A DNA stretch of 14,437 bases, from NCBI GenBank assembly GCA_900755865.1, contig CAAEHZ010000581.1:1-14437 (forward strand), read 5' to 3'. The notes under the pieces are model-generated. The model had not been told where the DNA came from. It saw nothing but the letters and a program-made list of their open reading frames with translations, and ran no database searches. Shown here one piece after another: positions 1 through 5,824 of the stretch (within the stretch, counting starts at the first letter, position 1; each line of letters starts with the position of its first letter). The position numbers were made by a program, and so were the translations under genes. The stretch is from Lachnospiraceae bacterium. GTDB taxonomy: Bacteria > Bacillota > Clostridia > Lachnospirales > Lachnospiraceae.

Positions 1-666
1 GACAGAACCAGAAAGAAGTGCCCCCGGCACCCAGCCGATACTGCGTCCCCAAAATTCCGGAGAAAGTCCTGTTACAGGGTCTGCCCATTCCTTCTGTTTG
101 ATGCTGTCCCATGCATGATACCAGAGTCCGGTCTTTTCATCCCTTGTCTTTTTCTCCATCAAAAGCGCCTGCTCCACTGTAATATCCAGAAATTCCGGCT
201 GATGGAATCTTGCGCCATACTCCGCCGCAATAGGACCTCCCATATATAAGCCATCCAGCCACATCTGCTCCGCACAGGTTGTCTTATGCCAGAAGCCGCC
301 CTCCTTGTTTCTGGGAAAATGTCTGATTAACTCCATCAGGGCATCCAGTACTTTTTTGTACTTCTCATCCCCTGTTCTGTCCAACAACGGAAACAGCAGG
401 ATTCCGGGCTGAATATCGTCAAGCTGCCCCTTGTCCATCTGGCGGATTTCCCCCTTCTCATCAATACAGGAATCCACCCAGTCCTTCATATACTGGAAAT
501 ACCGCTCATCCTTACAAGCCTCATAGGTCTTGTACACACCGGACAGAAAAACTCCCTGATGATAATGAAATCTGCCCTTCGGCGGCAAATCTGCTGCCTC
601 AAACTTCCGCATCATCGTTTCCACTGACGCCTTCGCATAATACAACGGTTCTCTTATTTCACTCAT
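1..666 (-). CDS. GH105 unsaturated galacturonyl/rhamnogalacturonyl hydrolase, 3' end cut off by window
   Basis: The 222 visible residues match the N-terminal part of the GH88/GH105 (alpha/alpha)6-barrel family (YteR-like). These cytoplasmic hydrolases remove the unsaturated uronic acid left at the non-reducing end of pectin or rhamnogalacturonan fragments by lyases. Family-like blocks are FHYHQGVFLSGV (33-44), the stretch around WLDGLYMGGP (136-145), whose Asp138 matches the family's catalytic aspartate, LWYHAWD (181-187) and FWGRSIGW (205-212). There is no signal peptide, as expected for an enzyme acting on imported oligosaccharides. The ATG at 666 is preceded by a purine-rich leader with AGGAACAGG just upstream. 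The GH28 gene lies 358 nt upstream on the same strand, so the two probably form a pectin-use operon continuing beyond the window. Full GH105 proteins are usually about 350-380 residues, so roughly 40% is missing. Family is secure; exact substrate is not. Confidence 0.9.
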   Translation of the reverse strand, partial: MSEIREPLYYAKASVETMMRKFEAADLPPKGRFHYHQGVFLSGVYKTYEACKDERYFQYMKDWVDSCIDEKGEIRQMDKGQLDDIQPGILLFPLLDRTGDEKYKKVLDALMELIRHFPRNKEGGFWHKTTCAEQMWLDGLYMGGPIAAEYGARFHQPEFLDITVEQALLMEKKTRDEKTGLWYHAWDSIKQKEWADPVTGLSPEFWGRSIGWVPGALLSGSV

Positions 667-838
667 TTTTCCTGTTCCTTTCTTTTTCTCTTTCTATTTC
701 TTTTTTTCTGTTTCTTTCTTCTCTATTGCCTTACTTTTTTCTCTTCCCTGAGTCTTTTCCTGTTTCTTCTTATTTCGACTCTCTTTCTTTACTTTTTCTG
801 TTTCTTTTCCCTGGTTCCTTATGATTTTCATTCCCCTT
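667..838 (-). other. Polypurine (minus) / polypyrimidine (plus) low-complexity leader of the GH105 gene
   Basis: For about 170 nt just upstream of the GH105 start, the minus strand is almost all A and G, in loose repeats of GAAACAGAAAAAG, AAGAAAGAG and AAAAAGAAA type. The plus strand is correspondingly C/T-rich. A 62-codon minus-strand frame runs through it and would encode a Lys/Glu-rich peptide, but this follows from the composition, and the ATG has only a GGGGA directly against it. I read it as an unstructured, purine-rich mRNA leader or a simple-sequence expansion, not a gene. Confidence 0.6.
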
Positions 839-856
839 TTGCCGCAATTCAGTGCG

Positions 857-983
857 GGATGAACCTGCCCGCAAGCAGACACTGTGGAGCCGCCGGCACT
901 TACATACCGTTCTCTGGTATGTTATGTGCCGCTGCGTGCGCAACTCGCGAAAGCGACGTGTCTGCGGCGGACTGGTTCATTCC
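857..983. repeat. Three-arm palindromic intergenic element (three-way-junction fold)
   Basis: An outer inverted repeat joins GGATGAACC (857-865) with GGTTCATTCC (974-983), and GCAGACAC (875-882) with GTGTCTGC (958-965, 8 perfect pairs). Partly pairing GC-rich sequence lies between these blocks. Two further hairpins sit inside: GGCACTTACATACC (895-908) with GGTATGTTATGTGCC (916-930), and a small CGC-GAAA-GCG hairpin near 946-955. The whole folds as a stem carrying two arms and can fold on either strand. It lies in the GH28-GH105 gap, more GC-rich than the adjoining tract. No coding frame is credible. It is probably a dispersed intergenic repeat or a structured mRNA segment; I recognise no named family. 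Confidence 0.6.
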
Positions 984-1024
984 GTACGTCAACAGGAGCA
1001 ACAAACAGGGAATAAAATCCCGTC

Positions 1025-2314
1025 CTACCTGTATTTCCCTACCTTCACCCGAACCCCCTCCATGGTAAAGTCCGTCACATTCTCAATACACCCAAAGCTT
1101 TCCGCCTGCAAATCCATGTCCGAAAAATGTATGTCCTCAAAGGGAGCCTCCTCCAGACCGCAGATATGAAATGCCTCCGGTTCCTCCTGCATGGCATATT
1201 CCGGGGTAATCACGCTTCTTACACCCTTTACCGTAATATTCCTTGCCCTCGGAATCCCCAGCTTCTCCGGCACCTTCTCTGCCATGCGGTGCCAGTACTC
1301 CGGCACTTCCCCCCGATACCCTTCCGGCACCTCGCAATAGCTGTAAGAGGGATTCCAGTTAAATTCAAAGGAAAAGACGGAATGCACATTTTCCATTTCC
1401 AAAGCTTCTACCCGGATATTTTCCAGCACACCACCTCTGGTCTTCGCCGATTTCAGCCGGAACCCATTTCTGGTACCTACAAAACGATTATTTTTAATTT
1501 CCACATTTCGGATACCGCCGGAGGTTTCACTTCCCAGCGTAATTCCGGCTCCCTCCAGCAGAAGATTGTCCCTGATTACCACATTTTCACAAACTCTGTT
1601 TACCTTCAGCCCATCCGCATCCCTGCCGGATTTTAAACAGATACTGTCATCATTACAGGAAATTTTACACTTTTCCACTACCACGCCCTGACAGGAATCG
1701 ATATCTACCCCGTCCGTGCTGGGCCCCATGCCATCGCAGATGGTAAGTCCCGAAACAAGAAGCTCACTGCTGTAACAAAGATGTACATTCCAGAAGCCCG
1801 GCCGTCTGCTGGTAAACCCTTCCAGCTTCACATTTTTACATCTGAAAATCTGGATATTCCGTACTCGGAAGCAGTCATAATCCACAGCCCAGCGCAGTCC
1901 TTCCTTCTCGTAGGCTGCACGCATGCCGCCTTTTCTGTCCTCTCCCCAGTACTTTCTCCACCAGTATTCTCCCTGTCCGTCAAGGCAGCCTTCGCCGTAA
2001 ATCACCACATTTTCCCCATCACGCACATTCAACAGTGCCGCAGGCCAGCTCATTTCCACCCCGGCAACCCGGCTTTCCACAATCGGATATTCACTTTCCT
2101 CGTTGGTTCCCAATATCACACTGCCCTCTGCCAGATACAGCTTCATATTGCTTTTCAAAAAAACAGCCCCCGTCAGAAAAGTGCCCTCCGGCACCCTGAC
2201 CGTTCCGCCACATTCCGCCGCTGCGCTGACTGCCTGCTCAAAAGCCTTCGTACAAAGGGTTTTCCCATCCGGAACTGCTCCGTACTCTGTAATGTCAAAA
2301 AAACTTTCTGCCAT
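1025..2314 (-). CDS. GH28 polygalacturonase-family glycoside hydrolase
   Basis: This is a 429-residue right-handed beta-helix hydrolase of the pectinase family GH28, which cleaves galacturonosyl linkages in pectin. Catalytic blocks are present: STDGVDIDSCQ around 199-209 (Asp201, Asp204), NDDSICLKSG from 221 (Asp222, Asp223), GSETSGG near 261-267 where classical enzymes have a Gly-His-Gly motif, and RLKS at 286-289 (the conserved R-x-K). The N-terminal FDITEYGAVPDGKT is the usual first strand block. There is no signal peptide, suggesting a cytoplasmic exo-acting enzyme working on oligomers, as expected beside a cytoplasmic GH105. The start at 2314 is preferred because GGAG lies 6 nt before it; an in-frame ATG at 2326 has no proper Shine-Dalgarno site. 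Family is secure. Endo or exo mode and homogalacturonan or rhamnogalacturonan specificity cannot be told. Confidence 0.92.
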   Translation of the reverse strand: MAESFFDITEYGAVPDGKTLCTKAFEQAVSAAAECGGTVRVPEGTFLTGAVFLKSNMKLYLAEGSVILGTNEESEYPIVESRVAGVEMSWPAALLNVRDGENVVIYGEGCLDGQGEYWWRKYWGEDRKGGMRAAYEKEGLRWAVDYDCFRVRNIQIFRCKNVKLEGFTSRRPGFWNVHLCYSSELLVSGLTICDGMGPSTDGVDIDSCQGVVVEKCKISCNDDSICLKSGRDADGLKVNRVCENVVIRDNLLLEGAGITLGSETSGGIRNVEIKNNRFVGTRNGFRLKSAKTRGGVLENIRVEALEMENVHSVFSFEFNWNPSYSYCEVPEGYRGEVPEYWHRMAEKVPEKLGIPRARNITVKGVRSVITPEYAMQEEPEAFHICGLEEAPFEDIHFSDMDLQAESFGCIENVTDFTMEGVRVKVGKYR

Positions 2315-2611
2315 CCCTTTCTCCATTTCCGTGCTTTACAAAGTGTTATTTACGCACAATTTTCGTAGTATGAACTATTCAGAGCCATACATATCTGACA
2401 TCTCTTCACACATACTTCTATTTTACAATAAGTCCCCCTGCAAATCCATAAAAGAAACACTTATTTTACCTCAAAAGAGGGACAAAATTGTTATGTGATA
2501 TTCCTGTTTCCTGCCGCGTAAGTTTTTACAGGCATCTGTACAGCTGATGCTTTTTGCATCCTATATTTTAAGCCTCCTGCAATCTGCAGAAGGCTTTTTA
2601 CTTTATCCGTG
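2315..2611. other. Intergenic region between the GH25 and GH28 genes
   Basis: These 297 nt hold the GH25 3' hairpin (2570-2596) and must hold the GH28 promoter and any operator, but I could not fix a convincing promoter. Two TAAAAT -10-like words occur on the minus strand without a good TTGACA partner at 16-18 nt. A small inverted repeat GTATG (2368-2372)/CATAC (2386-2390) could be an operator but is short. GATGC (2546-2550) can pair with GCATC on either side (2532-2536 or 2556-2560). No gene is visible; the minus-strand frames are short and lack ribosome binding sites. Confidence 0.5.
2568..2599 (-). terminator. Terminator-like hairpin after the GH25 gene
   Basis: The arms AAGCCTCCTGC (2570-2580) and GCAGAAGGCTT (2586-2596) form an 11-bp stem with one G-T pair and a 5-nt loop, 16 nt past the GH25 stop. 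The position suits termination of the spoIIA/GH25 transcript. However, the run of T (2595-2599) favours termination of plus-strand transcripts, while on the minus strand the stem is followed by TTAAAATAT. Termination in the gene direction may therefore be partial. Confidence 0.6.
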
Positions 2612-3781
2612 TTACTCCCACAAAGGAGCAAAGCTGATATTCATATCCACATCCCCGGAAATTCCCTGTACCTTTCCCTTATCGGAATACTGCCAGATTT
2701 TGTATTCATAGGGGAAAAACATCTGCTCGCTGTAGGAAGCATACCATTTATCATACTCCTCCAGCTCGGTCAGGTTCAGCATCAGTGCCGCCATTTCCGT
2801 ATTGTAATAAATCATGGGACGGTATCCTGCATTCTGTACCGTCTGGCAGAACAGCTCTGTAAGCGCCGTTCTCTCCTCTACGCTTAAGGCATTCATTCGT
2901 CCGGCGCCGCTCACCTTTTCCACATCAAACACCACCGGACAGTCAAGCTGATAGGGGGCAATCTTTTCCAGCACCAGATTTGCCTCCTCCAGCACCTCTT
3001 CCTCTGTAACCGCCTGACTGAATAAGTACACTCCGACCTTGATGCCTGCTGCCTTTGCACCTTCTATGTTCTTTTCAAACATTTCGTCTTCCACCAGCTT
3101 ACCTGTGCCGTAGCCTCTGAATGCCGCCCGGATAATGGCAAATTCCACCCCATCCGCTGCCACCTGCTGCCAGTCAATCTTTCCCTGATGGTTGGAAACA
3201 TCAATCCCCTTATGGGAGGTAACTGCTCCATCCGTCAGATACTGATATTCCCCGGATTCCAGTATATTCAGGTTTTCCCGGACAAGGTCATTCTGTTTTA
3301 ACCCGCGGTTTATGGGCACAAAATGAAAGCTTCCGGCGCTGACTACCACAATCTCATCCGGATAATAAGGGCGCAGGGTTTCCACTGTGGTATTGCCTGC
3401 GGTCAGAGATTCCTTAATCCCATCCAGCACCCGGTTTGCCTCTGCTTCCTGCTCCGGGGAAACAGCCGCCGAAACCGCTTCCGCAATTTTCTCATTCAGT
3501 TGTTCCTCGGTATACAAAGCCTCCGGGACAGCCGAAACTTCCTCCATCACAACCGGATCCGGATTATCCACCGGCTGTGCCTGCTTTTCTTCCTTCCAGT
3601 CGCTGTACAGTGTCACCCCGCCGTATATCGCCGCCGCAAACAGCACCAGCAAACCCAGAAGTGTCATAACTACCCGGATATTACTGCGCCTTCTCCGCTT
3701 TCTTCTTCCCGCCGCAGCGCGAAGCATTTCTTCTCTTGTGATTTCTCCTCTTGTCATTTCTGTTCTATCGTCCAATTTCAT
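2612..3781 (-). CDS. Membrane-anchored GH25 lysozyme (1,4-beta-N-acetylmuramidase)
   Basis: The 389 residues comprise a basic cytoplasmic N-terminus with an RRKRRRR stretch (26-32), one transmembrane segment (about 35-59), a charged linker with helical character (about 60-135), and a C-terminal GH25 domain (about 191-389). GH25 hallmarks are KGIDVSNHQGKIDW (191-204), the catalytic FDVE (Asp286, Glu288) and IWQYSDKG with GDVDMN near the end. The product would be a type II membrane protein cleaving the peptidoglycan sugar backbone outside the membrane. The start at 3781 has GGAG 6 nt upstream; the ATG at 3817 lacks a Shine-Dalgarno site. The gene lies 102 nt after sigF with no terminator between, so it may be co-transcribed and have a sporulation role, though housekeeping wall turnover is equally possible. 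Confidence 0.88.
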   Translation of the reverse strand: MKLDDRTEMTRGEITREEMLRAAAGRRKRRRRSNIRVVMTLLGLLVLFAAAIYGGVTLYSDWKEEKQAQPVDNPDPVVMEEVSAVPEALYTEEQLNEKIAEAVSAAVSPEQEAEANRVLDGIKESLTAGNTTVETLRPYYPDEIVVVSAGSFHFVPINRGLKQNDLVRENLNILESGEYQYLTDGAVTSHKGIDVSNHQGKIDWQQVAADGVEFAIIRAAFRGYGTGKLVEDEMFEKNIEGAKAAGIKVGVYLFSQAVTEEEVLEEANLVLEKIAPYQLDCPVVFDVEKVSGAGRMNALSVEERTALTELFCQTVQNAGYRPMIYYNTEMAALMLNLTELEEYDKWYASYSEQMFFPYEYKIWQYSDKGKVQGISGDVDMNISFAPLWE

Positions 3782-3883
3782 CTGTATCTCCAGTTGTATC
3801 TTACTTGTTATTCCCATTCTATACGAAAAGTCTGCACTTTGGAAGCGGTAAATCTTACATTTTATAAATTCTTAAACTCCCTG

Positions 3884-4648
3884 CTACTGCGCCCTTTCCC
3901 GAAGGCTGCGCAAAATCTTTTTTTCCAGCCGGCTTACCTGTACCTGACTGACCCCTAAAACAGCGGCAACCTCCATCTGGGTTTTATTCTGGAAATAGCG
4001 CATGCGAATCAGGTTCTTCTCCTGGGGATTCAGGCTGTCCAGAAGCTGCTTTAACAGCATATGGTTTAACAGCTTTTCCTTCTCGGCATCCTCTCCGCCC
4101 ATGCCCAAGCCCAGACTGCTTCCAATGCTTCCCCTCTCCCCTCTTACCACCTTGTCCACCAGATAGATTTCGCTGCCATCCTCCTGATATACTGCACTGT
4201 AAATGGACTCCACGGAAGCCGATGCCTCCACGGCTATTACAATTTCTTCTCTGGAAAGTCCTGTCTGCTCTGACAGCTCCTGCAGCGTAGGCTCCCTGCC
4301 CTCCGCCGTCTGGAACCGCTGTCTGGCAACTGCAATCTTCATCCCGTTTTCCTTGATGGTTCTGGATACCTTCACCGGGCCATCATCCCTTAAAAAGCGC
4401 TTGATTTCTCCCGCAATCATGGGGACAGCATAGGTGGAAAATTTTACTCCCAGCTTCAAATCAAATTTATCAATGGCTTTCATCAGCCCGATGGTTCCTA
4501 TCTGGAACAAATCCTCCAGTTCATATCCTCTGCCCGCAAATCTGCGCACAATATGATGCACCAGCCCCAGATTTTTTTCTATCAGTACCTCTCTTGCTTC
4601 CTTTTCTCCTGCCTGTGACCTTGCAATCAGTACTGATGTTTCTTCCAC
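3884..4648 (-). CDS. sigF: RNA polymerase sporulation sigma factor SigF (sigma-F)
   Basis: This 254-residue sigma-70 family protein has the length and layout of B. subtilis sigma-F, the first forespore-specific sigma factor. Region 2 contains LEDLFQIGTIGLMKAIDKFD and FSTYAVPMIAGEIKRFLRDDG (core binding and -10 recognition). Region 4 ends in the helix-turn-helix TQMEVAAVLGVSQVQVSRLEKKIL, nearly identical in pattern to sigma-F. A Gly/Glu-rich stretch (GERGSIGSSLGLGMGGEDAE) separates regions 3 and 4. The start is GTG at 4648, 3 nt after the spoIIAB stop, with GAGGA inside the end of spoIIAB as ribosome binding site. It is the last gene of spoIIAA-spoIIAB-sigF and is held inactive by SpoIIAB until SpoIIAA is dephosphorylated. 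The operon context makes sigma-F rather than sigma-G secure. Confidence 0.97.
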   Translation of the reverse strand: MEETSVLIARSQAGEKEAREVLIEKNLGLVHHIVRRFAGRGYELEDLFQIGTIGLMKAIDKFDLKLGVKFSTYAVPMIAGEIKRFLRDDGPVKVSRTIKENGMKIAVARQRFQTAEGREPTLQELSEQTGLSREEIVIAVEASASVESIYSAVYQEDGSEIYLVDKVVRGERGSIGSSLGLGMGGEDAEKEKLLNHMLLKQLLDSLNPQEKNLIRMRYFQNKTQMEVAAVLGVSQVQVSRLEKKILRSLRERAQ

Positions 4649-4651
4649 CTG

Positions 4652-5149
4652 CTATTCCTCACCACCCATCCAGCCCCCCAGACCAAGCTTCTTTTTCATC
4701 CGTACAACAGTGCCCTTTCCGGGGCTGCTCTCCACCTCCAAATCATCCATAAATGCCTCCATAAAGGCAAAACCCATACCGGAACGCTCCAGCTCCGGTT
4801 TTGAGGTATAAAGGGGTTCCATCGCCTGCTCCACATCCGCAATTCCCCTGCCCTCATCCCGGATTTCAATATGTAGCATCTCCTTTTCCAGAAGACATTT
4901 TAAAAATACCTTGCCGGGATTTCTTTTCCTGCATTCCGCCCCCTTTCCGCCTCCCGCCCGGGTGTAACCGGCAAAATTTTCATATCCATGGATAATGGCG
5001 TTGGTTACAGCCTCTGATACCGCCGTTTTTATATCTGCCAGCTCCTCCAGCGTCGGGTCAAGATGGGATACAAAGGCGGAAACCGCCACCCTTGCAAAGC
5101 CCTCATTCTCTGATATGGCATCAAAGATAATCTCCATTTCGTTCTTCAT
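4652..5149 (-). CDS. spoIIAB: Anti-sigma-F factor / serine protein kinase SpoIIAB
   Basis: SpoIIAB binds and inhibits sigma-F and phosphorylates SpoIIAA using a GHKL-type ATPase fold. The N-box [14 protein letters not shown] (44-57) includes Glu46 and Asn50, the G1 box is DEGRG (98-102), and the ATP-lid region [16 protein letters not shown] (112-127) is almost canonical; Arg20 is kept. At 165 residues it is about 20 longer than the usual 146. Most of the excess is a Gly/Arg/Lys-rich insertion of about 17 residues (around 60-78) between the N-box helix and the beta-strand before the G1 box. The ATG at 5149 overlaps the spoIIAA stop by 4 nt (ATGA), indicating translational coupling. Identification is very secure; the insertion is the only oddity. 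Confidence 0.97.
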   Translation of the reverse strand: MKNEMEIIFDAISENEGFARVAVSAFVSHLDPTLEELADIKTAVSEAVTNAIIHGYENFAGYTRAGGGKGAECRKRNPGKVFLKCLLEKEMLHIEIRDEGRGIADVEQAMEPLYTSKPELERSGMGFAFMEAFMDDLEVESSPGKGTVVRMKKKLGLGGWMGGEE

Positions 5150-5469
5150 GATTCCAGTACCTCCACAATTTTATTTAAACCGGACATCCTTAAAATTCTC
5201 TGAATCTGCCTGTCGGCATGCAGGCAGTAGACCTTTCCGCCAAAACAGGATATCTTCCGATACCTCCCCATAATAATTCCGATGCCGGAGGAATCCATAA
5301 AGCGGGTCTGCTCAAAATCAAACACCACGTGATTTACCTCCTTTTTCACAAGAAGCCTGTCCGCCTGCTCGCAGATAACCCCCGCCCCGTGGTGGTCGAT
5401 TTCCTCCGGCAGCCGAATCATCAGACAGTTATCAATAATTTGAAAATCCTGTGCTGTAACCTGTTCCAT
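5146..5469 (-). CDS. spoIIAA: Anti-sigma-F factor antagonist SpoIIAA
   Basis: A 107-residue STAS-domain protein. In its unphosphorylated form it displaces sigma-F from Spo[13 protein letters not shown] (22-30) is the conserved substrate-interaction region, and [14 protein letters not shown] (57-70) carries the phosphorylatable serine, Ser60 here (Ser58 in B. subtilis). The start at 5469 gives family-normal length and has GGAG (5476-5479) 6 nt upstream. An in-frame ATG at 5481 is possible. The frame stays open up to 5571, but that extension reads through the hairpin repeat upstream and does not resemble any SpoIIAA N-terminus. This is the first gene of the operon. I found no convincing sigma-H promoter in the leader. 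Confidence 0.95.
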   Translation of the reverse strand: MEQVTAQDFQIIDNCLMIRLPEEIDHHGAGVICEQADRLLVKKEVNHVVFDFEQTRFMDSSGIGIIMGRYRKISCFGGKVYCLHADRQIQRILRMSGLNKIVEVLES

Positions 5470-5475
5470 ACTAAT

Positions 5476-5479
5476 CTCC
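5476..5479 (-). promoter_or_regulatory. Ribosome binding site deciding the spoIIAA start
   Basis: GGAG on the minus strand lies 6 nt before the ATG at 5469. It falls inside the first codons that would be used from the ATG at 5481, which is why 5469 is preferred. The site sits at the gene-proximal edge of the repeat element. Confidence 0.6.
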
Positions 5480-5481
5480 AT

Positions 5482-5707
5482 TCCGCAGGCATTCCTTTGC
5501 CGAGGGAATCGCGAACTGAATTTCAGATTCAGTTCTGCGATAATGGCTACTTTGTGACGCCTGCGGCACAAATAGCCGTGTGAAAAATCAGCATATCAAT
5601 CTGATTTTTCACACTATCCCCATTTCTGCGCACTTCTCCAACGCATCTCGAGTTTGTGTCAAGTGCGCGCAGACACAAATTTATAGCAGTGCGCTCCTCG
5701 CGGAGCG
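5482..5707. repeat. Composite hairpin-array element upstream of spoIIAA, probably a dispersed intergenic repeat
   Basis: Several hairpins stand in series. H1: ATCGCGAACTGAAT (5508-5521) with ATTCAGTTCTGCGAT (5527-5541), one bulge. H2: GGCTACTTTGTG (5545-5556) with CACAAATAGCC (5567-5577), one bulge. H3: GTGTGAAAAATCAG (5578-5591) with CTGATTTTTCACAC (5601-5614), 14 perfect pairs, directly abutting H2. H4: TTTGTGTC (5653-5660) with GACACAAA (5672-5679). H5: CGCTCC (5692-5697) with GGAGCG (5702-5707). On the minus strand two units end alike: GCAGAAATGGGGATAGTG near 5611-5628 and GCGGAATGGAGATTAGT near 5470-5486. This suggests two copies of a related element placed in tandem. No credible gene lies here. 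Confidence 0.65.
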
Positions 5708-5748
5708 TTTGTTAATTCACAGGACGAAATTTCCGATGAATTAACAAA
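5708..5748. repeat. 12-bp perfect inverted repeat beside the terminator
   Basis: TTTGTTAATTCA (5708-5719) pairs exactly with TGAATTAACAAA (5737-5748). The 17-nt centre contains the palindrome GAAATTTC (5726-5733). On the minus strand it immediately follows the terminator T-run, so it could be a back-up terminator stem, an operator, or the outer end of the repeat array. Confidence 0.55.
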
Positions 5749-5782
5749 AAGAACCTGCCGGGCTTTCCCGATAGGTTCTTTT
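5746..5782 (-). terminator. Strong intrinsic terminator of the transporter-lar-folC-TPR unit
   Basis: A 10-bp perfect stem (5747-5756 with 5773-5782, AGGTTCTTTT on the plus strand) is extended past a 2x2 internal loop by CGGG/CCCG (5759-5762/5767-5770) with loop 5763-5766. On the minus strand the 3' arm runs into a T-rich tail. It begins 42 nt after the TPR gene stop. The symmetric A/T flanks would let it work in both directions. Confidence 0.88.
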
Positions 5783-5824
5783 CCTTGGTGTTTCACTGTT
5801 TTTACAGCTTCTCGCGTATTCTGC

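Noticed and set aside
694..882. 62-codon minus-strand frame in the GH28-GH105 gap
   Set aside because: Its sequence is dominated by Lys and Glu because the tract is polypurine, its 5' part lies in the palindromic element, and no properly spaced ribosome binding site is present.
2379..2417. Possible leader peptide (MCEEMSDMYGSE) upstream of the GH28 gene
   Set aside because: No ribosome binding site at proper distance and no attenuator-like structure follows.
5482..5571. N-terminal extension of SpoIIAA
   Set aside because: The added residues come from the hairpin repeat and SpoIIAA proteins are about 110-120 residues; a GGAG-supported ATG exists at 5469.
5482..5745. Sigma-H or sigma-A promoter for spoIIA
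   Set aside because: Isolated words (TTGACA on the minus strand near 5656-5661, ACTGAAT near 5528) lack a partner box at the right spacing, so none can be called.
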